Part shown: piece by piece, positions 1 through 8,188 of the stretch
Layout of the letters: the number at the start of each line of letters is the position of its first letter
Numbering within the stretch: position 1 is the stretch's first letter
Notes under the pieces: generated by a model
The model's input: the letters and a program-made list of their open reading frames with translations, nothing else
What the model was told of the DNA's origin: nothing
Databases searched by the model: none
Made by a program: the position numbers and the translations under genes
Origin: Synechococcus sp. CS-1329
GTDB taxonomy: Bacteria; Cyanobacteriota; Cyanobacteriia; PCC-6307; Cyanobiaceae
Assembly (NCBI RefSeq): GCF_025128055.1
Contig: NZ_JAHLYS010000015.1
Span: 1-64,000, forward strand
DNA: 64,000 bases
Direction: 5' to 3'

Positions 1-73
1 ATCGCTCTCGCTTGGTGCGCTTTTTGGCCGTCGACTGCTCGTAATCACCAAAACCGAGCTGCTTGCTGCCCAT
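1..73 (-). CDS. IS5-family transposase, N-terminal fragment at window edge
   Basis: An ATG at 73 opens a minus-strand frame that runs off the window after 24 codons. It begins MGSKQLGFGDYEQSTAKKR, which I recognise as the typical N-terminus of IS5-group DDE transposases (family knowledge). The catalytic DDE region lies outside the window, so intactness cannot be judged. It would catalyse cut-and-paste movement of the surrounding element. Confidence 0.75.
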   Translation of the reverse strand, partial: MGSKQLGFGDYEQSTAKKRTKRER

Positions 74-141
74 GACCCCAGTCCGCAACTGCGATTACAC
101 GGATATTTTCGCGTGGCTGCCCTGGGTTTTCCAGAGTCTCC
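1..141 (-). mobile_element. IS5-family insertion sequence, 5' terminal part
   Basis: The element enters from the left window edge and ends at position 141. Read on the minus strand its terminus begins GGAGACTCTGGAAAACCC, followed by about 70 bases of leader and then the transposase start. The flanking host sequence at 142-145 is CTAG, a YTAR-type target of the kind duplicated by IS5-family elements. It interrupts a response-regulator gene. Only the end near the transposase start is present, so the other inverted repeat and the second target copy cannot be checked here. Confidence 0.75.
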
Positions 142-316
142 CTAGATCATATTCGTTGTCTTCAAGGCTATCAATTGTTGTGGTATAGTCATAGGTTTGA
201 GTAATTTCAATAGCTTCCGGAGACATTTTTTCTTCCACTGTAAAAAAAAGAGTTAACAAGTGCTTCCAGTTGTCTGAAGTTGATCGCTGGTCTTCGGCAA
301 TCAGAATTCTTAGCAT
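142..316 (-). pseudogene. response regulator receiver domain, truncated by the IS insertion
   Basis: The frame starts at 316, overlapping the stop of the upstream sensor kinase by 7 bases, so the pair was a translationally coupled two-component operon. The first residues, MLRILIAEDQ, carry the acidic pair of a CheY-like receiver. After about 58 residues (ending NEYDL) the frame runs into IS sequence and stops at 95. In receivers the phospho-accepting aspartate normally follows a few residues after such a YDL strand, so the insertion removes the phosphorylation site and any output domain. Confidence 0.75.
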
Positions 317-2061
317 GATGAAGAAGGGTAAACTCTTTTAAATTGAAGTACGATTCTAGTTCCTGAGACCGGTTCAGAAGGACCTGAAAGGTTCGCGACA
401 AAAGGCTTTGCTTCGTTAAGCATAAGATAAGTGCCAACTATATCGCTTCCGTATCCACTCAATTTATTGACTTTAAGATTGGCGGAAGCGCTAGGGGTCC
501 ACTTGTATAAAGTATTTATTCTGTTCGCAGGTATTCCAGGGCCGTTGTCTTCAATAATAAGATTTACATATTCATCAGATATTGTCGAATAGATTAAAAT
601 TTCTGGATTAAATAAATTGCGCTTTGACCTAGGCAAGCTTGTTTTTTTCATTTTTAATGCACTTAATGAATTATATAAGATATTGCGCAGAATGCCAAAT
701 AGTTGCCATTCATTGCCTTTGATATATGCGCTTGTATTGGGGATTTTAATTTCTAATTTAGTTGTCCGATTTGACGTAGTAGCCGGAAGACGCTCTGTTA
801 GTGATTGTAGAATTGAATTCACACTTAAGACTGAAGTTTCCGCAACCGTGCTTGCCAGACGCATATCTCTGACTACAAATCCGATTTGCTCATGAGTGTC
901 TTTCAGTTCATTGATAATGTTCTCAAATTCTTGTGTTTTGGAGTTCTGCGGCAAAGGATTGTGATTAATTAAATTATTGGTGATGCTGCCGGGCTGAATC
1001 AGAGGGGCTTTCACAATGTCGTGAAATATCGTGCAAATTTCAGCACGCGTACTTATAGTCAGCTCATTCATAGCATCTAGAACTTTTTGATTTGCAGTTG
1101 AAAGATCATGAGAAAAGTTAGCTATATCAGTACTAAGTAAATCCGAAGCATACATGGTCTTAAAAAATGAAATCTTGTCATCATCAAGCTTGCGCTGTTG
1201 CGCAAGTTTCGACTGTGATGATCTCAGCTCAACAAGCTCAAAAATCAGAAGCAATAAGACCGGAAGTCCAATATAGGTGAGAAAAACTATGCCTTGGCGT
1301 GATGAAAAGAAGCTTGGCAAATTAAGCCATGCACTATTTAAGCGCGGAAAAATATCAATCGTGTCATCAAGAAATGGAGGACCAGGATTTCTAATTAAAT
1401 AGATATTACCAATTTTTGTGGATTGGTTGGTACTGCTTGGGGTATTGACTTCTGGATCTCGACGGCCAGGATGTTTAAAGCTAAAATATGGTAAATTGGA
1501 TTTAGCGTAAACACCTTGATTGTAAATTCCTTGGGATTTGAGATAAGAAACTAGTGATGATCTCGTTTTAGCTTGATTTATAAGTTGTTTTGTCCATTCT
1601 CTTGAAATTGGAAAGTTAACGGGTTCATTCTTGATTAATTGAATAGTTTTCCCATTGTCATTAATTTGGAAGCCGCTTACTGCAACGAAGCGCTCTGCAT
1701 TGCAGCCTGTACTGTCAATACATCGTGAAACTAAAATTCCAAAGACATTATAATGGGAATTGAGTAATTGTGAAAGCTGTGCCTGGTTATCAGATTGCAA
1801 AGGTTCCTTGATAGCATCTGGGAGGACATTAGCAAGAAGATTAAAATCAATTGTTTGCGTATTGTAAATAGTAGACTTCCAGTATGAACGATAATTGAAG
1901 TAGTTGAGTAGCACGCTTACCCCTAGCCCTAGAGAAGCAATAAGCAATTGATTTCTGAGCTTTGTTTGCCGGTGAATGTGATCAGAAGCATTGCCCCGGC
2001 TCTTGAGTCTTTGAAGAATTGCTGAGGAGCGAATAAAATCTGGAATTTTCGGCATTAACAT
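310..2061 (-). CDS. membrane sensor histidine kinase
   Basis: A 583-residue protein. One membrane segment lies at about residues 38-55, followed by a periplasmic region of about 190 residues with two cysteines (SRCIDSTGCN), and a second segment sits near 250-275. A coiled linker leads to an H-box-like FHDIVKAPL and a C-terminal HATPase domain with an N-box (NILYNSLSAL), a G1 box (IIEDNGPGIP) and a GYGSDIVG glycine loop. No HAMP or PAS domain is evident. The gene is clearly AT-rich compared with the rest of the window, which suggests transfer. Its partner regulator is broken, so it is probably orphaned. The signal sensed is unknown. Confidence 0.85.
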   Translation of the reverse strand: MLMPKIPDFIRSSAILQRLKSRGNASDHIHRQTKLRNQLLIASLGLGVSVLLNYFNYRSYWKSTIYNTQTIDFNLLANVLPDAIKEPLQSDNQAQLSQLLNSHYNVFGILVSRCIDSTGCNAERFVAVSGFQINDNGKTIQLIKNEPVNFPISREWTKQLINQAKTRSSLVSYLKSQGIYNQGVYAKSNLPYFSFKHPGRRDPEVNTPSSTNQSTKIGNIYLIRNPGPPFLDDTIDIFPRLNSAWLNLPSFFSSRQGIVFLTYIGLPVLLLLIFELVELRSSQSKLAQQRKLDDDKISFFKTMYASDLLSTDIANFSHDLSTANQKVLDAMNELTISTRAEICTIFHDIVKAPLIQPGSITNNLINHNPLPQNSKTQEFENIINELKDTHEQIGFVVRDMRLASTVAETSVLSVNSILQSLTERLPATTSNRTTKLEIKIPNTSAYIKGNEWQLFGILRNILYNSLSALKMKKTSLPRSKRNLFNPEILIYSTISDEYVNLIIEDNGPGIPANRINTLYKWTPSASANLKVNKLSGYGSDIVGTYLMLNEAKPFVANLSGPSEPVSGTRIVLQFKRVYPSSSC

Positions 2062-2123
2062 GAGGATGTGACTGTACAGAATTCGTCAATATAAAGACAA
2101 TAGCTGTTTATTGCTTGATCTTA

Positions 2124-2264
2124 TCAGCTCTGAAGCTTGGCCGCCTTGAGCTTGTGGAGCAGGGCCTGCAGTGCCTGGCGGCGGGCTCGCAGGGCACCTT
2201 TGCAGCAGCCACGTCCCTTGAGGGACTTACGGGAATGGTGCTGCCAATTGGGGGTGTGGGCCAT
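2124..2264 (-). CDS. small basic hypothetical protein
   Basis: A 46-residue frame starting ATG at 2264 (begins MAHTPNWQHHSRKS). It is strongly basic, with a GRGCCKGALRARRQ segment followed by a Leu/Lys/Ala-rich helix, and its codons are GC-rich at third positions like real host genes. I do not recognise a family. There is no clear ribosome binding site. It lies just upstream of the AT-rich kinase gene on the same strand. It could be a chance frame, and conservation would decide. Confidence 0.42.
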   Translation of the reverse strand: MAHTPNWQHHSRKSLKGRGCCKGALRARRQALQALLHKLKAAKLQS

Positions 2265-2476
2265 CGAATCGACTCGGTTCTGGGCTCAGTGTGGGCGGGA
2301 TTTTTCGCTCCTCCCAATTTTCCGTGCGAAGGACGGATCAAAGCTTGATGGTGTCCTCTGTTCAACGCTTCATCCCTGTTCTAGGGCTGGATTTGGCCGT
2401 TGTCGGTCCTTCGCAGCGCCCTTCGGGCTGAAACAGCCCACTGACCCCAGCATGACGTCAGTTGAACCCCTGGCTG

Positions 2477-3055
2477 ATGACCTTCATTCTTCCTCTCCAT
2501 GTTCTGCATCGCGAAGTGCACCGATTCCGTGGGGTGGTGGATCGCTTCGGCAGTTTCCGCTGTGACGAAGAATCAATTCAGACTCTCTGCATCCGTCAGC
2601 TTCACCATGCTCGCAGCAATCGTCCTGTGCTACCTGCCCATTGGTGGTTCCGGCTGAGGGAGGGCTGGACCATGGCGGGAATCCAGACTGGTGATGAGGT
2701 GATCTTCACTGCCAAGGTTCAGCGCTGCACCAAGGGACTGGATCAGTACGGCGAGCCCAGTGCCAATGATCCCCGTGGACGCCGCCAGGTGATTGGCCTC
2801 GGCAACAGGGTTCGCGATGTGGTGGTTAGCCGCCGAGGGCTGATCCCATCGAGCCGCCCGCAACGGTTGAAGGCCCTGGAGGAGGAGATTGAAGGGTTGC
2901 GCCTGCAGCTCAGCCAGGCTCGATCCGCCCGGGCGTTCGGGCTGTTACAAGCTCACGCTGCGATGAATCGCCCCCATCTGCTCAGTCCACCGCTCGATGG
3001 CTGGGATCGGTGCCAGCCCTTGGGTCAGCCCGAGGAACTGCGGACCGCACACTGA
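2477..3055 (+). CDS. conserved-looking hypothetical protein with C-terminal coiled coil
   Basis: ATG at 2477 gives about 192 residues; a TTG at 2462 would add five. The central part (REGWTMAGIQTGDEVIFTAKVQRCTKG) resembles a small beta domain, and a charged heptad-like helix (LKALEEEIEGLRLQLSQAR) follows at about residues 133-155. I do not recognise a named family or infer a reaction. The gene stands alone between the small minus-strand frame and the ATPase-WYL gene, transcribed toward the latter with an 82-base gap. Confidence 0.7.
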   Translation: MTFILPLHVLHREVHRFRGVVDRFGSFRCDEESIQTLCIRQLHHARSNRPVLPAHWWFRLREGWTMAGIQTGDEVIFTAKVQRCTKGLDQYGEPSANDPRGRRQVIGLGNRVRDVVVSRRGLIPSSRPQRLKALEEEIEGLRLQLSQARSARAFGLLQAHAAMNRPHLLSPPLDGWDRCQPLGQPEELRTAH

Positions 3056-3137
3056 CCCCCCCCCCTTTCGTCCTTCGCAGCACGACAATTGCCGTGGGCC
3101 CAGCCCCGCGGGACGCTGAACCCCTGCACACCTCACC

Positions 3138-5249
3138 ATGCCTGAACCGCTCCGCTGCCATCTGCTGATCGGCCCGCCCGCCAGCGGCAAGACCACCCTC
3201 GCCGCCGTGATGGCCGAGCGCTTGGCCGCCCGTGGGGAGGTCGTGGAGGTGTTCTCCACTGACCGGATCCGCGAGGAGCTCTACGGCGATGCCACGATCC
3301 AGGGCTTCTGGTCGGCGATCGAAGCGCGCCTGCATGGGCGGATCGTTGCGTGCATCGAGCGCGGCGTTGGCGTGATCGTGGATGCCACCCACGCCAGGCG
3401 TCCCTGGCGCCTGGCGATCACCCAGCGGCTCCCGCTGCCCCGGCCGGTGCAGTGGATCGGCTGGCAGCTCACCACTCCGCTGGAAACCTGCAAGCAGTGG
3501 AATCGCCGGCGGGAGCGGCGGGTGCCCGATGCGGTGATCCATTCCTTCGCCGCCTCCCTGGCTGATGCGATTTTCCAGCCCGCCCGAGCCGAGGGCCTGG
3601 CCGTGCTCGTGGACCTCGACCCTTCCGCCCACACCGACGTGGCTGCCGCCGTGGAGCAGGAGCTAAGCCGCCTCGATCGGCGCATCGCCGCGTCGCGCAA
3701 CCGCGAACTGGGTCACCAGTTGCATGGCTATTCGCGCCTGCTCGATTACGAGCGGCTGCTGCATCTGCTGCAGCTGCTGATGCGCTTCCCCGATCTCGAG
3801 GCCCGTGATGGCGCCACCCGCTCCGCCCTCGAGCAGATCTGCAATCCCCTCCCCCAGGGTGAGCTGGCCGAGCGGGCGGCCGCATACCTCGCTGCCCTGC
3901 ATGGCGATTGCTACGCCGATCCCACAGCCCTGGCCGCCGATCTGGACTGGCTGGAGCGGGAGGGCTTCTTTTCGGTGCTGCCCGCCCAGGCGCCGATCAG
4001 CCCGCCGCTGGCCGCTGGCCGGGTGGAGGCCAACGGCGGCGGCTGGCCCCAGGAGGGCGACGCCAAGGTGTTCGTGCGTGTGCTCACGCTGATCCGCCAC
4101 ATCCTTCAGCACCCCTTTGATCGGGCGGACGGCAAGCCGGTGCAACAGCACCTGATGGAGCAGCTGCACGAGCTCGACGCCTCCACCTACACCCCCCAGA
4201 GCGGCGCCACCCTGCGGCGTGACATCCAGAAGGTGCTGACCCCCTACGGCTTCCGGCCCCCGGGTGAAACCGTGCGCCAGGGCTATGCGCTCGGCACGGC
4301 CCTGCTCTCGGCGTCGCAGTTGCGGGATGCCGTGGCCCTGCTGCGCAGCACGGCAGCGCAGCTGGGTGATCCGGTGCAGCAGCAGTTGCTCGGGGATCTC
4401 GAGCGCCGGCTGCAACAGGGGGGGCTGGAGCTGGAGGGTTCCGCCAGCGTGCGCCGCATCGCCAACCGTTCGATCGTCGATCCGGCCCTGGTGCGCAGCA
4501 CGTCCCTGGCCTGCGCCGACCAGGCCCGGCGCTTGGAGGAGGCGATCCTCAAGGGCAACCGTGTGGTGCTCGGGCGCCTGGCCTCCGCCGCCCGCTTCAA
4601 CGACAGCGACGTCAGCAAGGGAGAACGGATGTGGCCGCTGCAGCTGGTGTTCCACAACATCGGCTGGTATCTGGCCTATGAACTCGAAAGCGCCGGCCGG
4701 CCCGAGGGCCTGATCCGCACCGAACGGGTTGATCGGCTGGAGCTCCGCGAGGTTCACAGCGGCTTCCGCCAGGCGCCGGCCCAACGCCAGCGCAGCCTGC
4801 AGCGCCTTGATCGGCTGCTGCGCCACACCAGTGGCATCTACTGCGGCGACGACCTCGACGCCCAGCTGGCGATCGGCGGCACCGACCCGCTGGCCCGCCA
4901 GCGAACCCTGCAGACCCTGCGCTTTCGCTGCACCCCCTATGTGTTCTCGTTTCTGCGCGAAGGCCTGCAGCGCTTCCCGCTGGAGTGCATCCGCCTCTCG
5001 AAGCCCCGGCCCGGTGAGCAGTGGTGGCGCCACCGCGACGCCCCCCATGAGCTGGAGCCCGGCGACGGCAGCCATCCCTATCCGATCGAGATCGACCTGC
5101 CCCCCTGGACCCTCGCCGGCGACATCGACCTGCGCCGCTGGCTGTTCGGCTTCGGCCACGGCGTGATCATCGACGGCCCTGAGATCCTGCGCCGGGATCA
5201 CCGGCAGCGGGCCGAAGAAGTGGCGGAGCTGTATGCGCAGACTGCTTGA
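3138..5249 (+). CDS. P-loop kinase-like ATPase with WYL regulatory domain
   Basis: A 703-residue protein. The N-terminus has a Walker A motif GPPASGKT at residues 12-19 and looks like the polynucleotide kinase/zeta-toxin fold, with a DATHARR segment about 70 residues on. A winged-helix-like region around residues 340-400 (LRRDIQKVLTPYGF) precedes a WYL domain near residue 505 (FHNIGWYLAYE, then RTERVDRL). WYL domains bind ligands or nucleic acids in regulators. The fusion suggests an NTP-dependent regulator or RNA/DNA-end kinase under ligand control. The substrate is unknown. Confidence 0.8.
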   Translation: MPEPLRCHLLIGPPASGKTTLAAVMAERLAARGEVVEVFSTDRIREELYGDATIQGFWSAIEARLHGRIVACIERGVGVIVDATHARRPWRLAITQRLPLPRPVQWIGWQLTTPLETCKQWNRRRERRVPDAVIHSFAASLADAIFQPARAEGLAVLVDLDPSAHTDVAAAVEQELSRLDRRIAASRNRELGHQLHGYSRLLDYERLLHLLQLLMRFPDLEARDGATRSALEQICNPLPQGELAERAAAYLAALHGDCYADPTALAADLDWLEREGFFSVLPAQAPISPPLAAGRVEANGGGWPQEGDAKVFVRVLTLIRHILQHPFDRADGKPVQQHLMEQLHELDASTYTPQSGATLRRDIQKVLTPYGFRPPGETVRQGYALGTALLSASQLRDAVALLRSTAAQLGDPVQQQLLGDLERRLQQGGLELEGSASVRRIANRSIVDPALVRSTSLACADQARRLEEAILKGNRVVLGRLASAARFNDSDVSKGERMWPLQLVFHNIGWYLAYELESAGRPEGLIRTERVDRLELREVHSGFRQAPAQRQRSLQRLDRLLRHTSGIYCGDDLDAQLAIGGTDPLARQRTLQTLRFRCTPYVFSFLREGLQRFPLECIRLSKPRPGEQWWRHRDAPHELEPGDGSHPYPIEIDLPPWTLAGDIDLRRWLFGFGHGVIIDGPEILRRDHRQRAEEVAELYAQTA

Positions 5250-5471
5250 GGAAACCGTCCGTCGTCCGGCGCGCCTCTCACTTCCGCTGGCAGACAGGCT
5301 TTTGTTGATCACGGGTGACGCCACTCAGCGCGATCGGCTGTTTCAGCACGGGAATCACTGGGGAATGGCTGGGGCGGGATCAAGCTGAACGGCCAGTTCC
5401 ACACCCTCTGGCCAGCGACCAGCCGCTTTCGCCGCTGTCAGCATGGCCCCAAGCGTTGGTTGAGGCCTCGA

Positions 5472-7066
5472 ATGCTCAGCAGTTCCTCCAGGGCGCTTGA
5501 GATTGTGCGGGTGGTGTCGCAGCACCAGTGGGACTATCTGCTGGGTCTGCTGAGCGCCCAGCTTGGTTCCGTGCCCGCCGCTCAGCCCAGCCTGCCGGCA
5601 CCGGAGGTGCTCTGCCGCATGCTCACTGAGCTGGGGCCGGTGTTCGTGAAGGTGGGCCAGCTGCTCAGCACCCGCCCCGATCTCCTTCCTGATCGCTACA
5701 TCCGCGCCCTGGGCACGCTTCAGAGCGCCGTGCCACCAGCCCCGTGGAGCGAGGTGGAGACCCGTCTGCTGGAGCAGTGGCAGCGGCCGGCTGATCAGGT
5801 GTTCGCCCGATTTGACACCACGCCGGTGGCCGTGCCGTGGCCGTGAAGGTGCTGCGCCCGGGCATCGAGCGCCAGGTGGAGGAGGACGGCCAGCTGCTGC
5901 GCCAGATCGCGGCCCTCGCCGCCCAGACGCCGCTGGGATCCAGCTACGACCTGCCCGGTCTGGCTGAGCAGATGGTGACGTCCCTTGAGGGTGAGATTGA
6001 CTTCCGCCGCGAGGCCGGCAACACCGAGCGGCTGGCGCAGGTGCTCAAGCGCTCCAGCTTCGTGGGCGATGGCCGCCTGCGGGTGCCGCAGCTGTACCAG
6101 GAGCTCAGCGGGCCGGCGGTGCTGGTGCTGGAGTGGCTGGAGGGTGATCCGATCCTCAGTGATGGGGCCAGGGTGGCCCTGGAGCAGCGCTCCGGTGGGG
6201 TGGAGGCCGCCACCGATGCCCTGCTCGGTGCCTTCGTGGAGCAGTTCTTCGTGGAGGGCTTCTTCGATGCCGATCCCCATCCCGGCAACCTGATGGTGGC
6301 GGCCGACGGCACGATCACGCTGCTGGATCTGGGCATGGTGGGCAGCTTTGATCCCCGCACCCGCACCCTGGTGCTGGATCTGGTGCTGGCCCTCATCAAT
6401 GAAGATCCCGCCCGCGCGACGGATCTGCTGGTGCAGCTGGCGCCGCCGCAGGCCAGCAGCGTCGATCGCCGTGGGCTGCGCCGGCAGCTCGATCAGCTGA
6501 TCCGCGCCAACTTCGCCAAGCCACTGCAGCAGCTCAACTTCGCCCTTTTCCTGGGGGATCTGCTCCAGATCGCCAGCCGCACCGGCCTGCAGGTGCCCGG
6601 CAATCTCGGCCTGTTCGTCAAGGCGATCACCAACCTGGAGGGGGTGGGCCGGGCCCTGGCGCCGGAGTTCAGCTTCACGGAGGCGATGAAGCCCCTGGTG
6701 GGTTGGCTGATGGCCCGCGCCCTGCTGCTGCCCCAGCAGCGGGTGATGCAGTTCGGCCTCGATCTGCGCGCTCTGCTGCTCGACTCCCCGCGCCAGCTCA
6801 GTGGGCTGCTGCAGCGCTTCAGTGGTGATGAGCTGGTGTTCTCCTTTCAGCTGCAGGGTCTGGAGCGGCTGCTGGCCAACCTCGATGTGCTCTCGCGCCG
6901 CATCGCCCTCTCGATCCTGGTGGCGGCCCTCCTGCTCAGTGCCACGGTGATGGCCACCCAGTCGGAATTGCAGCTGCTGCGCCAGGTGAGCCAGGGCCTG
7001 TTCGTGGCCGCCAACGTGCTGGGGGTGTGGCTGGTGGTGTCGCTGATGCGCTCCGGCCGCCGCTGA
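5472..7066 (+). pseudogene. ABC1/AarF/UbiB-family kinase gene, frameshifted with internal deletion
   Basis: Two frames encode one protein. The first (to 5846) contains the family KxGQ motif in GPVFVKVGQLLSTRPDLLP. The second (from 5837, AVKVLRPGIE) holds the catalytic Lys strand, the DPHPGN loop near 6275 and the LLDLGMVG metal-binding motif, and ends in two hydrophobic segments. The usual alanine-rich AAxSIGQVH nucleotide-binding loop between them is missing and the frame is shifted, so both the loop and continuity are lost. The family supports quinone biosynthesis and lipid homeostasis. ATG 5472 was chosen; TTG 5460 is an alternative. An assembly error is possible. Confidence 0.75.
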
Positions 7067-7123
7067 GGTCCGATGGCTGTGGATGGCCATCGCTGGGATC
7101 GCTGGTGTCGCCAGGGCCCATGA

Positions 7124-8164
7124 TCACCCCAGCCGCTCCCCCACCGCCACCCCCAGCTGCTGGATCAGGGCCTCGCCCGCCGCGGCACGCTTGCCCTCCA
7201 GCTGGGCCGCGCTGATCAGCACGGGGCAGCCGCCCGTGGCCACCACCAGGCCCACGCCGCGCACCAGCTCCAGCACCTCGCCGGGCTCAGCCGCGTGGGC
7301 TGCCGCCAGATCTGCCGACTCAGGCTCGCCCCGGCGCTGCGCCAGCTGGGCGGCGGCGGGCGTGAGCTGATCGCTCAGGCGTTGCACCAGGGGTTCGCTG
7401 GCCAGCAGCTTCAGCCGCCGTTGGCCCCAGGTGCTCTGGGCTCCGGGATGCAGACCCATCACGCGGCGGTGAATCGCCAGCGCCGAAGCGCTCCAGTCGA
7501 TCTGGGCATCCTGCTTCTGCAGCAGCCGGGCGTGGCAGAGGCCGTCTTCGGCCTGGGGTGTGAGGCCCAGCCGCCGCCAGCGCTCGGCCTCGGGGCCCGG
7601 CCCTGCGGCGGCAATCCGTGGCATCGCCTCCACCAGCAGCTCGGCGCTGAGCTGGCTCAGACGCGCCCCCAGCTGGCTGGCGTTCTCCAGCAGGCCGATC
7701 GCGAGGCGCCGCTCCAGCAGCACCGGCCCCGTGTCGAGGCCCTCCTCCATGGCCATGATCCCCACGCCGGTTTCTGCGTCGCCTTCGATCAGGCACCACT
7801 GGATCGGGGCGGCACCACGCCAGCGGGGCAGCAGCGAACCGTGGCCGTTCCAGCAGCCCAGCGGCGGCTGGGCCAGCACCTCCGGCGGCAGCAGCTGCCC
7901 GAAGGCCACCACCACCGAGGCCTCCGCCCCCAACGCCGCCAGCTGCGCCTGCAGTTCCGGTTCACGGCGGATGCGGCTGGGGGTGAACACCGGCAGCTCC
8001 AGCTCCAGCGCCTTGGCTTTCACCGCTGAGGGCACCAGGGCCGAACCCCGTCCGCGGCGGCGATCGGGTTGGCTCACCACCCCCACCAGCTCATGGCCCG
8101 CCGCCACCAGCGCCTCAAGGCTGGGCACCGCGTAGGCCGGGGTGCCCCAGAACAGGATCTTCAT
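7124..8164 (-). CDS. fmt: methionyl-tRNA formyltransferase
   Basis: 346 residues, the usual family length. It transfers a formyl group from 10-formyl-tetrahydrofolate to initiator Met-tRNA. The N-terminal hydrolase fold starts MKILFWGTPAYAVPSL. The folate/active-site region reads GHGSLLPRWRGAAPIQW, followed by the MEEGLDTGPVL loop. The C-terminal OB-like domain has the expected ligand-binding DGxC-type region replaced by ordinary variation. It is 24 bases downstream of pmbA and in the same orientation. Confidence 0.95.
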   Translation of the reverse strand: MKILFWGTPAYAVPSLEALVAAGHELVGVVSQPDRRRGRGSALVPSAVKAKALELELPVFTPSRIRREPELQAQLAALGAEASVVVAFGQLLPPEVLAQPPLGCWNGHGSLLPRWRGAAPIQWCLIEGDAETGVGIMAMEEGLDTGPVLLERRLAIGLLENASQLGARLSQLSAELLVEAMPRIAAAGPGPEAERWRRLGLTPQAEDGLCHARLLQKQDAQIDWSASALAIHRRVMGLHPGAQSTWGQRRLKLLASEPLVQRLSDQLTPAAAQLAQRRGEPESADLAAAHAAEPGEVLELVRGVGLVVATGGCPVLISAAQLEGKRAAAGEALIQQLGVAVGERLG

Positions 8165-8188
8165 CGCCGGCTCCTCGTCTGGCGGGCC

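Noticed and set aside
5795-7090. A 431-codon minus-strand frame
   Set aside because: It is antisense to the UbiB-like gene, is His/Gln-rich and has no domain.
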